A program made the position numbers and the translations under genes. Of a DNA stretch of 64,000 nt, positions 19,674-28,186 are shown one piece after another. Under the pieces are notes generated by a model that had not been told where the DNA came from, made no database searches, and saw only the letters and a list, made by a program, of their open reading frames with translations. Source of the stretch: Rubrivivax sp. (GTDB lineage: Bacteria > Pseudomonadota > Gammaproteobacteria > Burkholderiales > Burkholderiaceae_C); contig JAHBZS010000012.1 in NCBI GenBank assembly GCA_019635285.1, forward strand, positions 62,001 to 126,000, written 5' to 3'. The first letter of the stretch is position 1. Each line of letters opens with the position of its first letter.

Positions 19674-20043
19674 GGGCCGCGCGCTCGCGCCGGCTCTCGC
19701 AGGCCACGCAGCGCAACGCCCAGGGCTCGACCTTCAGGCGGTCGAAGGGAATCGCCTCGCCGCAATCGACGCACTCGCCGTAGCGGTCTTCCTGCAGCCG
19801 GCGCAACGCCGCGCTGACCGCGCCCAGCTCGCCGATCTCGCGGTCGCCCAGCGCCATGTCCATCTCGCGCCCGGCTTCCAGCTGCGGCAGGTCGTCGCTG
19901 TCCTGCGACAGCACCTCGCGCGCGTGCTCCACGCGCGACAGCCCGCCCTGGTGGTCGGCCACCTGGCGGTCGAGTTCGTGCTGGCGGCGCTCGAGTTCGG
20001 CTTGCAGCAGCGCACGCTGCCCTGCGGTCAGTTGCGAGGTCAC
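19666..20043 (-). CDS. TraR/DksA-type zinc-finger protein
   Basis: A 125-residue protein with an N-terminal coiled coil (residues 8-80, rich in Glu/Arg/Leu) and a C-terminal four-Cys zinc finger (CVDCGEAIPFDRL, then RCVAC; about 91-115). DksA relatives insert the coiled coil into the RNA polymerase secondary channel and act with ppGpp. The coiled-coil tip lacks the clear DxxDxA of true DksA, so it may be a DksA-like paralogue with a different role. Convergent with the hydrolase, divergent from the CoA transferase. Confidence 0.85.
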   Translation of the reverse strand: MTSQLTAGQRALLQAELERRQHELDRQVADHQGGLSRVEHAREVLSQDSDDLPQLEAGREMDMALGDREIGELGAVSAALRRLQEDRYGECVDCGEAIPFDRLKVEPWALRCVACESRRERAARA

Positions 20044-20134
20044 TTGGTGTGTCTCCCGGTTCGGTCGGTCTAGAGCGCCATTGTCCTCCGCCGCCGGTCT
20101 TGGCAGGCTTGCGACCGGTCAAGGGTGAACGGGC

Positions 20135-20153
20135 GCGCTAGACTGCATCGCAC
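20135..20153 (+). promoter_or_regulatory. Promoter-like 19-mer before the CoA transferase gene
   Basis: GCGCTAGACTGCATCGCAC, with TAGACT (20139-20144) as a possible -10. It differs at one base from the 19-mer before the HiPIP gene at 36501-36519. It lies 21 bases upstream of the start at 20174. Confidence 0.4.
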
Positions 20154-20173
20154 GCTGCTCGAGGCCCCACACC

Positions 20174-21355
20174 ATGTCCCTGCTGACCGGCATCCGCGTT
20201 CTGGACTTCGGCCGCTTCATCGCCGGCCCCTACTGTGCGGCGCTGCTCGGCGACCTGGGCGCCGACGTCATCCGCGTCGAACGCGTCGAGGGCGGCGAGG
20301 ACCGCTACATGCCGCCGGTCACCGAAGCCGGCGAAGGCGGGCTGTACCTGCAGATGAACCGCAACAAGCGCGGCATGACGCTGGACTTGGGCCACGACGA
20401 CGGCCGGCGCATCGTGCAGCAGCTGGTGGCCACCGCCGACGTGGTGGTCGCCAACCTGCCGCCGGCCACGCTGACGCAGCTGGGGCTGGACTACGCCACG
20501 CTGTCGGCGCTGAACGCGCGCATCGTGCTGGCCACGGTCAGCGCCTACGGCCCCGGCGGCCCGTACAGCGAGCGGCCCGGTTTCGATTCCATCGGCCAGG
20601 CGATGAGTGGCGCGATGTTCCTGTCCGGCCTGCCCGACGCGCCAGCGCGCGCCGCCGTGCCCTACGTGGACGTGAGCACCGCGCAGGCGCTGGCCATGGG
20701 CGTGCTGGCCGCACTGTGGTCGCGCGAGCGCCATGGCCACGGCCAGCATGTCGAGGGTTCGCTGCTGCGCAGCGCGCTGGTCATGGGCAATGCCACGATC
20801 ATCGAGCAGGCGCTGCGCGCGCCCGACCGCGTGCCGCAGGGCAGCCGCGGCTTCACCGCGGCGCCCAGCGACGTGTTCCGCGCCAGCGACGGCTGGCTGG
20901 TGGTGGCCACCATCGGCCAGCCGATGTTCGAGCGCTGGTGCCGCCTGATCGGCCAGCCCGGCCTGCTCGACGACCCGCGCTTCGCCGACGACGAGCAGCG
21001 CGGCAACCACAGCCTGGAGATCAGCGCGCTGATGGCCGATTGGTGCGCCACGCGCAGCCGCGACGAGCTGCTGCAGGCGCTGGCACGCGCCAAGATCCCG
21101 GCCGCACCGGTGCTGAGCCCGCAGCAGGCGCTGGACGATCCGCACATCCGCGCCACCGGCCTGCTGCAGGAGCGGCCGATCGCCGGCAGCGCGCGGCATG
21201 CGCCGATCGCGCCGCATCCGGTGGACCTGTCGCAGGACGCGGCGCAGTTCGTCCACCCGGCGCCGACGCTGGGGCAGCACACGCAGGAGATCCTGGCCGA
21301 GCTGGGCTACGACGCCGCGGCGGTGGCCGCTCTGCGCGCGCGGCGCGTCGTGTAG
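20174..21355 (+). CDS. CaiB/BaiF family CoA transferase (class III)
   Basis: A 393-residue class III CoA transferase that moves CoA between carboxylic acids. N-terminal block GIRVLDFGRFIAGPYCAALLGDLGADVIRVE, then MNRNKRGMTLDL, and Asp166 in PYVDVSTAQAL, which aligns with the catalytic Asp169 of formyl-CoA transferase. The C-terminal IAPHPVDLSQ...GQHTQEILAELGYD is standard. No CoA ligase or decarboxylase sits beside it, so the acid is unknown. Confidence 0.92.
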   Translation: MSLLTGIRVLDFGRFIAGPYCAALLGDLGADVIRVERVEGGEDRYMPPVTEAGEGGLYLQMNRNKRGMTLDLGHDDGRRIVQQLVATADVVVANLPPATLTQLGLDYATLSALNARIVLATVSAYGPGGPYSERPGFDSIGQAMSGAMFLSGLPDAPARAAVPYVDVSTAQALAMGVLAALWSRERHGHGQHVEGSLLRSALVMGNATIIEQALRAPDRVPQGSRGFTAAPSDVFRASDGWLVVATIGQPMFERWCRLIGQPGLLDDPRFADDEQRGNHSLEISALMADWCATRSRDELLQALARAKIPAAPVLSPQQALDDPHIRATGLLQERPIAGSARHAPIAPHPVDLSQDAAQFVHPAPTLGQHTQEILAELGYDAAAVAALRARRVV

Positions 21356-21370
21356 CGGCCATCAGGCCGC
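21355..21370. terminator. Hairpin between convergent stops
   Basis: GCGGCC, loop ATCA, GGCCGC. The CoA transferase TAG ends at 21355 and the nitronate monooxygenase stop is TCA at 21362-21364 in the loop. Six-bp perfect GC stem acting in both directions; no U-run. Confidence 0.45.
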
Positions 21371-22600
21371 GGCCGGCACGGCCGCGGTCAACAGGCACTG
21401 CATCAACTCGCGCACGCTGCGGATCTGCTCGCCGAAAGGCAGCGCGCCCACGCCGCGGAAGAACAGGCCCTTCTTGACGTCGCCGCGCAGCGCAGCGCCC
21501 AGTTGCTTGTCGATGCAGAACTGGCCCCAGCCCACGGTGCCGTCGCGCAGCCCGCATTGCGCCAGGCAGTCGAAGGCTTCGGTGCAGCGCGGCTTGGCAT
21601 GCGCCACGCTCTGCAGCTTGGGCTCGGCCTTCAGGTAGTTCTTCAGCCAGGGGGTGGCCACGGCGCGCGCCGGCAACCCGGCGACACTGGTGAACTCGAC
21701 CATGTCCTCGTCGCGCGCCTGCGCCAGCACGCGCTTGAACTCGGCATGGGCATCGCATTCCAGCGTCACCGCGAACGGCGTGCCCAGCTGCACCGCAGCC
21801 GCGCCCAGCGCCTGCAGCCGCGCGATGTCGGCATGGCTGCGGATGCCGCCGGCGGCGATGAGCGGGATCTGACGGTCAATGCCGGCGCTGCGCAGGAAGG
21901 CCAGCGACTGCGGGATGACGTTTTCGAAGTCGTAGCGCGGGTCGGCCAGGTCGGCGATCTTCGCCGCGCCCAGGTGGCCGCCGGCCAGCCGCGGGTGCTC
22001 GATGACGATGGCGTCGGGCAGACGCTTCTTGCGCTCCCACTTGCGCACCAGCAGCTGCACGCCGCGCGCGTCGGACAGGATCGGCACCAACAGCGCGTCG
22101 GGATGGTCCTGTGCCAGCTCGGGCAGGTCCAGCGGCAGGCCGGCGCCGACGACCACCGCGTCGATACCGCATTCCAGCGCGCGCCGTACCGACGGCGCGT
22201 ACTCGCCCACCGCGCGCATGACATTGACGGCCAGCAGCCCGCGCCCGCCGGACAGCGTGCGCGCGGCGCGGATCTCGCGCTCCAGCGCCAGCAGATTGGC
22301 CTCGTCGATGGCCAGCTTGACGGCCTGCGTCCCGGCTTCGCCCGGCCGCAGCTGCGGGGCGCGCGCCATCAGGTCGGGATGGTGACGCCGCAGGTCCACC
22401 GAGGAGATCGTGCCCATCGCGCCCAGCGCGGCGACGCTGCCGGCCAGACGATGCGCCGACACGCCCACGCCCATGCCGCCTTGCACGACGGGCAGCAGCG
22501 TGCGCCCGCCGAGCCGCAACGGCGCCAGCCCGCCCGCGCGCACACTGCGCATCAGTGCGTGGGCGGCGTCGTCGGCGAGGGGTGGGGCAGCGGTGATCAT
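21362..22600 (-). CDS. Nitronate monooxygenase family FMN oxidoreductase
   Basis: A 412-residue TIM-barrel flavoprotein of the 2-nitropropane dioxygenase/nitronate monooxygenase class. Visible are LLPVVQGGMGVGVSAHRLAGSVAALGAMGTISS at the FMN site, the AVVVGAGLPLDLPEL strand, IPLIAAGGIRSHADIARLQALGAAAVQLGT at the phosphate-binding loop. The C-terminal 100 residues with several Cys (CTEAFDCLAQCGLRDG) extend the usual length. ATG at 22600 is preferred over an in-frame GTG eight codons upstream. Physiological substrate may be propionate-3-nitronate or another nitronate. Confidence 0.86.
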   Translation of the reverse strand: MITAAPPLADDAAHALMRSVRAGGLAPLRLGGRTLLPVVQGGMGVGVSAHRLAGSVAALGAMGTISSVDLRRHHPDLMARAPQLRPGEAGTQAVKLAIDEANLLALEREIRAARTLSGGRGLLAVNVMRAVGEYAPSVRRALECGIDAVVVGAGLPLDLPELAQDHPDALLVPILSDARGVQLLVRKWERKKRLPDAIVIEHPRLAGGHLGAAKIADLADPRYDFENVIPQSLAFLRSAGIDRQIPLIAAGGIRSHADIARLQALGAAAVQLGTPFAVTLECDAHAEFKRVLAQARDEDMVEFTSVAGLPARAVATPWLKNYLKAEPKLQSVAHAKPRCTEAFDCLAQCGLRDGTVGWGQFCIDKQLGAALRGDVKKGLFFRGVGALPFGEQIRSVRELMQCLLTAAVPAAA

Positions 22601-22677
22601 GCAGGCGGCGTACCTTAGCGGCACGGCCTGCCGGCGGCGTTGATGCGCGTCAATCCAGCGGCCGGCGGCGCGGTCGC

Positions 22678-23097
22678 CTAGCGGTGCTCGCGCGTCAGGT
22701 GCGCCGACGAGGTGGCCGTGGCCACCAGCTCGCCTTTGGCCGAATACAGCTCGGCCTTCAGGAAGGCCACGGTACGGCCGGCCTTGAGGATCGAGCCGAC
22801 GGCGGTGTAGTCGCCGGCGCGCGCCGGCCGCAGGAAGCTGACATTGATGTCGATCGACGACACGCGCACCTTGAAGTGCTCCGCCGCCAGCACCACGTGC
22901 GCCATCGATGCGTCGAGCATCGCGGTGATGAAGCCGCCCTGCACGATGTCCACCGTGTGGCAGAACTCCAGGCCGATGCGAAATTCCATGCGCAGCTCGC
23001 GGCGCTCGGCGGCATAGCTGGCGACGCGGCCCTGCAGCGTCTTGATGACCGCCGGGGGCGTGGCGTTCATCTGTTCGACGATGTCATCGCTGCTCAT
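22678..23097 (-). CDS. PaaI-type hotdog thioesterase
   Basis: A 139-residue hotdog-fold acyl-CoA thioesterase. The central helix segment VDIVQGGFITAMLDASMAHVVLAA contains the HGG-equivalent QGG and the catalytic Asp/Ser environment of the PaaI family; VSSIDINVSFLRPARAGDY is the beta strand that lines the CoA tunnel. It faces away from the NTF2-like gene with a 73-base divergent gap. Confidence 0.87.
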   Translation of the reverse strand: MSSDDIVEQMNATPPAVIKTLQGRVASYAAERRELRMEFRIGLEFCHTVDIVQGGFITAMLDASMAHVVLAAEHFKVRVSSIDINVSFLRPARAGDYTAVGSILKAGRTVAFLKAELYSAKGELVATATSSAHLTREHR

Positions 23098-23170
23098 GCG
23101 TTCTCCTGCGTGCCGGGGCGGATGGGGCTGCGGCCGATGCTACGATGAAGCGCACCCCGAGGAGACTGGC

Positions 23171-23569
23171 ATGAACGCCCCCGCGACCATCGAACGCTGG
23201 CACCAGGTGGTCAAGGATCGCGACGTGCGCGCACTGCACGAGCTGCTGGCCGAGGACGTGGTCTTCGTCTCGCCGGTGGTGCACACGCCGCAGGCGGGCC
23301 GGGCCCTCACCCAGGCCTACCTGCAGGCTGCGCTGCAGGTGCTCAACAACAGCAGCTTCCGCTACCTGAACCAGTGGTTCGGCGCGGATTCGGCGGTGCT
23401 CGAATTCGAAAGCGTGGTCGAGGGCATCACCGTCAACGGCATCGACATGATCCACTGGAACGCCCAGGGGCGCATCGATCATTTCAAGGTCATGGTGCGG
23501 CCGCTGAAGGCCGTCAACAAGCTGCACGAGCTGATGGGGCGCCAGCTGCAGCGCGACGCCCAGCCGTAA
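23171..23569 (+). CDS. NTF2/SnoaL-like protein
   Basis: A 132-residue cone-shaped alpha+beta protein of the NTF2-like superfamily: IERWHQVVKDRDVRALHELLAEDVVFVSPVV, then the strands VLEFESVVEGITVNGIDMIHWNAQGRIDHFKVMVRPL. Members act as isomerases, dehydratases or ligand-binding proteins; no function can be assigned. GGAGACTGGC precedes the ATG. A -10-like TACGAT sits about 25 bases upstream. Confidence 0.82.
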   Translation: MNAPATIERWHQVVKDRDVRALHELLAEDVVFVSPVVHTPQAGRALTQAYLQAALQVLNNSSFRYLNQWFGADSAVLEFESVVEGITVNGIDMIHWNAQGRIDHFKVMVRPLKAVNKLHELMGRQLQRDAQP

Positions 23570-23684
23570 CGCGGCGACGCCGTCGGCACCCCGCGAACCG
23601 GGGATGCCTGAGGGACCGCCCGATGGCGGCGGTGCGCGGTAGCGTGCTAGAACCCGCCAAGCACACCCCACCAGGAGATTCCGC

Positions 23685-24695
23685 ATGCTTCCGTCGTCGC
23701 TCAAGCGCTTTCTCGCCATCGCCGCGGCCGCGCTGGCCACGCTGCCGGCACAGGCCAGCTACAGCGGGCTGGTCATCTTCGGCGACAGCCTGTCCGACAG
23801 CGGCAACAACTTCCTGGCGCTGAACCCGCCACCGAACCCGCCGACCAACATCACTCCGGCGACCGCCATCACCACCAACGGCTACGTGCCGACCTTCACC
23901 TACGCGCCGTCGGCGTCGTATCCGCTGGGCGTGTACAGCAACGGGCCGGTGTGGGCCACGTCCTTCGCCGCGTCGCTGGGCCTGAGCGCCACGCCGGCCC
24001 TGATCCCCGGCGGCACCAATTTTGCGTTCGGCGGCGCCCAGACCAGCGGCGGCGGTCTGACGCCCAGCCTGACCACCCAGATGGGCATGTTCCTCGGCGG
24101 CAGCGGGGGCGTAGCGCCCAGCAGCTACTTGTACGTGGTGGCCGGCGGCGGCAACAACGCGCGGGCGGCGCTGGCCGCCATCGGCGGCGGCGCCGACCCC
24201 ACGCAGACGATCCTCGACACCGCCTTTGGCTATGCCAACGACATCGGCAACATCGTCGACTCGCTGCAGGCGGCCGGCGCCAAGGACATCGTGGTCTGGA
24301 ACACGCCCGACCTGGGTCTGGCGCCCGCAGTCACCAGCCTGGGCCTGCAGACCGCGGCCCTGGCAACGCTGCTGACCGAGACGATGAACGGCGCGCTCGC
24401 GCAGCGCCTGGCCCCTGAAACCGATGTCGACATCTTCGACCTGTACGGCCTGCTCGACAGCATCGTCGCCAGCCCCTCGGCCTTCGGCCTGACCAATGCC
24501 AAGGACGCCTGCCTGCTGGGCCAGTGCAACACCTCGGAGTACTTGTTCTGGGACGGCATCCATCCGACGGCGAAGGGCCACCAGATCCTGGCCGCGGCGA
24601 TGCACGCGCAGGTGGTGCCCGAGCCGCAGACCCTGGTGCTGGTGGCCCTGGGCCTGGCCGCGCTGGCCTGGCGCAGCCGGCGGCGTGCCCGCTGA
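23685..24695 (+). CDS. GDSL/SGNH esterase exported with a PEP-CTERM anchor
   Basis: A 336-residue exported hydrolase. A Sec signal (residues 1-24, ending LPAQA) is followed by the SGNH block I motif FGDSLSDSGNN (Ser35), a GTNFAFGGAQTSGGG-like block II/III, GGGNNARAA, and block V WDGIHPTAKGH with Asp/His. The last 27 residues are a PEP-CTERM tripartite tail: VPEP, a hydrophobic segment and RSRRRAR, for exosortase-dependent sorting. The cognate exosortase is not in the window. Probably an outer-surface or extracellular lipase/esterase linked to exopolysaccharide-producing lifestyles. GGAGATTCCGC precedes the ATG. Confidence 0.93.
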   Translation: MLPSSLKRFLAIAAAALATLPAQASYSGLVIFGDSLSDSGNNFLALNPPPNPPTNITPATAITTNGYVPTFTYAPSASYPLGVYSNGPVWATSFAASLGLSATPALIPGGTNFAFGGAQTSGGGLTPSLTTQMGMFLGGSGGVAPSSYLYVVAGGGNNARAALAAIGGGADPTQTILDTAFGYANDIGNIVDSLQAAGAKDIVVWNTPDLGLAPAVTSLGLQTAALATLLTETMNGALAQRLAPETDVDIFDLYGLLDSIVASPSAFGLTNAKDACLLGQCNTSEYLFWDGIHPTAKGHQILAAAMHAQVVPEPQTLVLVALGLAALAWRSRRRAR

Positions 24696-24711
24696 TGCCG
24701 CTGCGTCTCAC

Positions 24712-25500
24712 ATGAACGACGCGGCGTGCGTCCGCACCGACCCGCAGGGCGCGGTGTGGACGATCACGCTGGACCGGCGCGCCTGCCGCAACGCCGTCGA
24801 CGGCCCCACGGCGCTGGCGCTGCGCGCGGCCTTTGAAGCCTTCGAGGCCGACGCGCAGGCGCGGGTCGCGGTGTTCACCGGCGCCGGCGGCCACTTCTGC
24901 GCCGGTGCCGACCTGGCCGCGCTGGGGGATCCGGCGCGGCGCAACCCGGTGGAGCCCAGCGGCAGCGCGCCCGGGCCGATGGGCCCGACGCGCATGGCCT
25001 TCGCCAAGCCGGTGATCGCCGCGGTCGAGGGTTATGCGGTGGCCGGCGGGCTGGAGCTGGCGCTGATGTGCGATCTGCGCGTCGCCGCCCGCGGCGCCAC
25101 CTTCGGCGTGTTCTGCCGCCGCTGGGGCGTGCCGCTCATCGACGGCGGTACGGTGCGGCTGCCGCGCATCGTCGGCATGGGCCGCGCGCTGGACATGATC
25201 CTCAGCGGCCGGCCGGTCGGCGCCGACGAGGCGCTGGCCATAGGCCTGGCCACGCAGGTCGTCGACGACGGCCAGGCGCTGGCGGCGGCGCTGCAGCTGG
25301 CGCAGCAGATCGCCGCCTTTCCGCAGGCCTGCCTGCGCGCCGACCGCGCGTCGGCCTATGCGCAATGGGACCTGCCGCTGGCCGAGGCGCTGCGGCGCGA
25401 AGGCGCCGGCGGCTACCCGGTGATCGCCGCCGAAGCCGTGGCCGGCGCGGCGCGCTTTGCCGCCGGGGCCGGCCGGCATGGCCGCTTCGGCGATGCCTGA
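24712..25500 (+). CDS. Enoyl-CoA hydratase/isomerase family protein
   Basis: A 262-residue crotonase-fold enzyme. Oxyanion-hole block AGGHFCAGADLAAL (about 60-72) and VAGGLELALMCDLRVAARGATFG (about 110-132), then DGGTVRLPRIVGMGRALDMILSGRPV. The position of the usual second catalytic Glu is occupied by VPLIDGG, so hydratase chemistry is not certain. The next gene (P450) starts inside its last codons, suggesting a small operon of enoyl-CoA hydratase, P450 and AlkC. Confidence 0.9.
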   Translation: MNDAACVRTDPQGAVWTITLDRRACRNAVDGPTALALRAAFEAFEADAQARVAVFTGAGGHFCAGADLAALGDPARRNPVEPSGSAPGPMGPTRMAFAKPVIAAVEGYAVAGGLELALMCDLRVAARGATFGVFCRRWGVPLIDGGTVRLPRIVGMGRALDMILSGRPVGADEALAIGLATQVVDDGQALAAALQLAQQIAAFPQACLRADRASAYAQWDLPLAEALRREGAGGYPVIAAEAVAGAARFAAGAGRHGRFGDA

Positions 25501-26707
25501 TCGCGCCGCACGGGCGCGGCAGTTCACGCTGGCCGGCGCCGATGCCGGCTTCATCGACGACCCCTACCCGACCTACGCGGCGCTGCGCGAGCACGACCCG
25601 GTGCACCCGCTGGGCCCCGGCAGCTGGCTGCTCACGCGCTACGACGACGTGCTGGCGATGTACCGCGAGCCGGCGGCCAGCTCCGACAAGCGGCGCGAGT
25701 TCGCACCCAAGTTCGGCGACTCGCCGCTGTTCGAGCACCACACCAGCAGCCTGGTGTTCAACGACCCGCCGCTGCACACGCGCGTGCGCCGGCTGCTGGT
25801 GGGCGCGCTCAACCAGCAGGCCATCGCGCGCATGGAAGCCGGCGTGCTGGCGCTGGTCGACGGCTTGCTCGAGCGCCTGGCCGGGGTGGCCGAGCCCGAC
25901 CTGATCGAAGACTTCGCCGCGCGCATTCCGGTGGAGGTGATCGGCAACCTGCTGGCCGTGCCGCACGCCGAGCGCGGGCCGCTGCGCGACTGGTCGCTGG
26001 CCATCCTGTCGGCGCTGGAGCCGGCACCCGACGCCGGCGTGCTGGAGCGCGGCAACGCCGCGGTCGAGGACTTCAAGGCCTACCTGGCAACGCTGGTGGC
26101 CGACCGCCGGCGCCACCCCGGCGACCCGCGCGTCGACGTGCTGACGCGCCTGATCCAGGGCGAAAGCGACGGCGAGCGCTTCGGCGATACCGAGCTGCTG
26201 CACAACTGCATCTTCCTGCTCAATGCCGGCCACGAGACCACCACCAACCTGATCGGCAACGGCACGCATGCGCTGCTGACGCAGCGCGACCAGTGGCAGC
26301 GGCTGCGTGCCGACCCGTCGCTGCTGGGCACGGCGGTGGAAGAGCTGCTGCGCTACGAAAGCCCGCTGCAGCTGAACAACCGCCTGACCACCGCGCCGCT
26401 GCGCATCGGCGGCGTGGTGCTGCCCGCCGGCAGCTTCGTCACCTTGGCCATCGGCAGCGCCAACCGCGACCCGGCACATTTCGCCGACCCGGACCGGCTG
26501 GACATCGCCCGCAAGCCCAACCCGCACCTGGCCTTCGGCCAGGGGCACCATGCCTGCGCCGGCATGAACGTCGCGCGGCTCGAAGCGCGCATCGCCTTCG
26601 GCCGGCTGATCGCGCGCTACCCCGAGTTGCAACTGCGCGGCACGCCGCAGCGCGACCGGCGCATCCGCTTCCGCGGCTGGCGCACGCTGCCGGTGCGCCT
26701 GGGCTGA
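25493..26707 (+). CDS. Cytochrome P450
   Basis: A soluble bacterial heme monooxygenase, 404 residues. I-helix oxygen-binding AGHETT, K-helix ExxR in EELLRYESP, and the heme loop FGQGHHACAGMNVAR with Cys355 as the thiolate ligand. It resembles the CYP102-independent class I P450s (such as CYP107/CYP153 neighbours in fold) that need a ferredoxin and reductase; neither is adjacent. ATG at 25493 overlaps the preceding stop by eight bases; ATGs 15 and 36 bases upstream are possible. The substrate is unknown. Confidence 0.92.
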   Translation: MPDRAARARQFTLAGADAGFIDDPYPTYAALREHDPVHPLGPGSWLLTRYDDVLAMYREPAASSDKRREFAPKFGDSPLFEHHTSSLVFNDPPLHTRVRRLLVGALNQQAIARMEAGVLALVDGLLERLAGVAEPDLIEDFAARIPVEVIGNLLAVPHAERGPLRDWSLAILSALEPAPDAGVLERGNAAVEDFKAYLATLVADRRRHPGDPRVDVLTRLIQGESDGERFGDTELLHNCIFLLNAGHETTTNLIGNGTHALLTQRDQWQRLRADPSLLGTAVEELLRYESPLQLNNRLTTAPLRIGGVVLPAGSFVTLAIGSANRDPAHFADPDRLDIARKPNPHLAFGQGHHACAGMNVARLEARIAFGRLIARYPELQLRGTPQRDRRIRFRGWRTLPVRLG

Positions 26708-27837
26708 TGGCCGAGGCCTTCAAGAACCTGATCCACGCCGGCACGGTGCGCGAGGCCGCCGCGCATCTGCAGCGCGCCTGGCCGGATTTCGACGCCGCCC
26801 GCTTCGAGGCGCTGGCGCTGCACGGACTGGACGCGCTGGAGTTCAAGGCCCGCGCGCTGCACCTGTGCGCGGCGCTGGAGGCCACCCTGCCGGCCGACTT
26901 CGCGCAGGCCGCCGCGGTGATCGAAGCCGCGCTGGCGCCGCCCGGCGTCGGCGACGACCTGTCGCTGCTGCGCAGCGGGCCGCAGGGGCTGGCCGGCTGG
27001 GTGGTCTGGCCTCTGGGCGAATTTGTCGTGCGCCGTGGCGACGCCCAGCCGCAGCGCGCGCTGCAGACGCTGCATGCGCTGACGCAGCGCCACACCGCCG
27101 AATGGGCGCTGCGGCCGTTCATCGAGCGCCACCCGGCGATCACCTTCGACACGCTGGCCGTCTGGGCCACCGACCCCAGTGCGCACGTGCGCCGCCTGGC
27201 CAGCGAAGGCAGCCGCCCGCGCCTGCCCTGGGGCCTGCAGCTGAAGGGCCTGATCCGCGACCCCTCGCCGACGCTGCCGCTGCTGCGCGCGCTTCAGGAC
27301 GACCCCAGCGCCTACGTGCGGCGCAGCGTGGCCAACCACCTGAACGACATCGCCAAGGACCATCCGCCCCTGCTGGTGCAATGGCTGCGGGACCATCTGC
27401 CCGATGCGTCGCCCGAGCGGCGCGCGCTGCTCAAACATGCCTGCCGCACGCTCATCAAGCAGGGCCACCCCGAGGTGCTGAAGGCCTGGGGCCTCGGCCG
27501 GGCGCTGCGCGGCGAGCTGCAGTTGTCGCTGTCGCCGCGGCGGCTGGCCGTCGGCGGCGCGCTGCAGCTGACGGTGCAGCTGCAGTCGACCGCGGCACGC
27601 GCGCAGGCCCTGCTCATCGACTATGCGGTGCACCACGTCAAGGCCAACGGCGAACGCACGCCCAAGGTCTTCAAGGGCTGGTCGCTGCAGCTCGGCGCGC
27701 ACGAGCAGCGCATCTTGCACAAGCGGCATTCAATGCGCGCCGTGACCACGCGGCGCTACCACGCCGGGCGGCACGAGGTGGACGTGCGCGTCAACGGCCA
27801 GGTGCTGGCAAGCGCCTTCTTCGACCTCAGCCTTTGA
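26707..27837 (+). CDS. AlkC-like alkylpurine DNA glycosylase
   Basis: A 376-residue HEAT-repeat DNA repair glycosylase of the AlkC/AlkD superfamily. Helical repeats at about 60-250 (FIERHPAITFDTLAVWATDPSAHVRRLASEGSRPRLPW, DDPSAYVRRSVANHLNDIAKDHP) carry the conserved Trp/Asp/Arg surface that holds alkylated DNA. A C-terminal Ig-like domain (about 275-376; LSPRRLAVGGALQLTVQLQS...RYHAGRHEVDVRVNGQ) is the hallmark of AlkC. Its ATG shares one base with the P450 stop; it overlaps the convergent yffB-like gene by 11 bases. Expected to remove 3-methyladenine and related lesions. Confidence 0.88.
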   Translation: MAEAFKNLIHAGTVREAAAHLQRAWPDFDAARFEALALHGLDALEFKARALHLCAALEATLPADFAQAAAVIEAALAPPGVGDDLSLLRSGPQGLAGWVVWPLGEFVVRRGDAQPQRALQTLHALTQRHTAEWALRPFIERHPAITFDTLAVWATDPSAHVRRLASEGSRPRLPWGLQLKGLIRDPSPTLPLLRALQDDPSAYVRRSVANHLNDIAKDHPPLLVQWLRDHLPDASPERRALLKHACRTLIKQGHPEVLKAWGLGRALRGELQLSLSPRRLAVGGALQLTVQLQSTAARAQALLIDYAVHHVKANGERTPKVFKGWSLQLGAHEQRILHKRHSMRAVTTRRYHAGRHEVDVRVNGQVLASAFFDLSL

Positions 27838-28186
27838 GCCGTCGCGCCCAGTCGGCGGCGTCGAAGCCGACGCTGAGGCTGCCGTCGGGCCACTGCACCA
27901 GCGGCCGCTTGATGACGCTGGGCTGGGCCTGCATCAGCGCGGCGGCGCTGCCGGCATCGACGACGGCGGCGCGCTGCGCCTCGTCCAGCTTGCGCCAGGT
28001 GGTGCCGGCGCGGTTCAGCACCTTCTCCCAGCCCAGCGCGGCCAGCCAGCGCGGCAGTTCCGCCGCCGGCACGCCGGCCTTCTTGTAGTCGTGGAAGTCG
28101 TAATCGACGCCCTGCGCGGCGAGCCAGGCGCGGGCGCGCTTGACGGTGTCGCAGTTGGGAATGCCGTAGAGCAGCGGGCCGGCCAT
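27827..28186 (-). CDS. ArsC/Spx-family thioredoxin-fold protein (YffB-like)
   Basis: A 119-residue protein starting LLYGIPNCDTVKRARAWL, the YffB signature with a single Cys (about residue 12) in the thioredoxin-fold position, then DYDFHDYKKAGVP and KRPLVQW. Relatives of arsenate reductase; true arsenate reduction is not established for this branch. It overlaps the upstream lipoprotein gene by ATGA and the convergent AlkC gene by 11 bases. Confidence 0.88.
   Translation of the reverse strand: MAGPLLYGIPNCDTVKRARAWLAAQGVDYDFHDYKKAGVPAAELPRWLAALGWEKVLNRAGTTWRKLDEAQRAAVVDAGSAAALMQAQPSVIKRPLVQWPDGSLSVGFDAADWARRLKG

Noticed and set aside
20719..20790. Suspected loss of the catalytic Asp in the CaiB-type CoA transferase (VEGSLLRS)
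   Set aside because: Counting against formyl-CoA transferase places the catalytic Asp earlier, at Asp166 in PYVDVST, and it is present.
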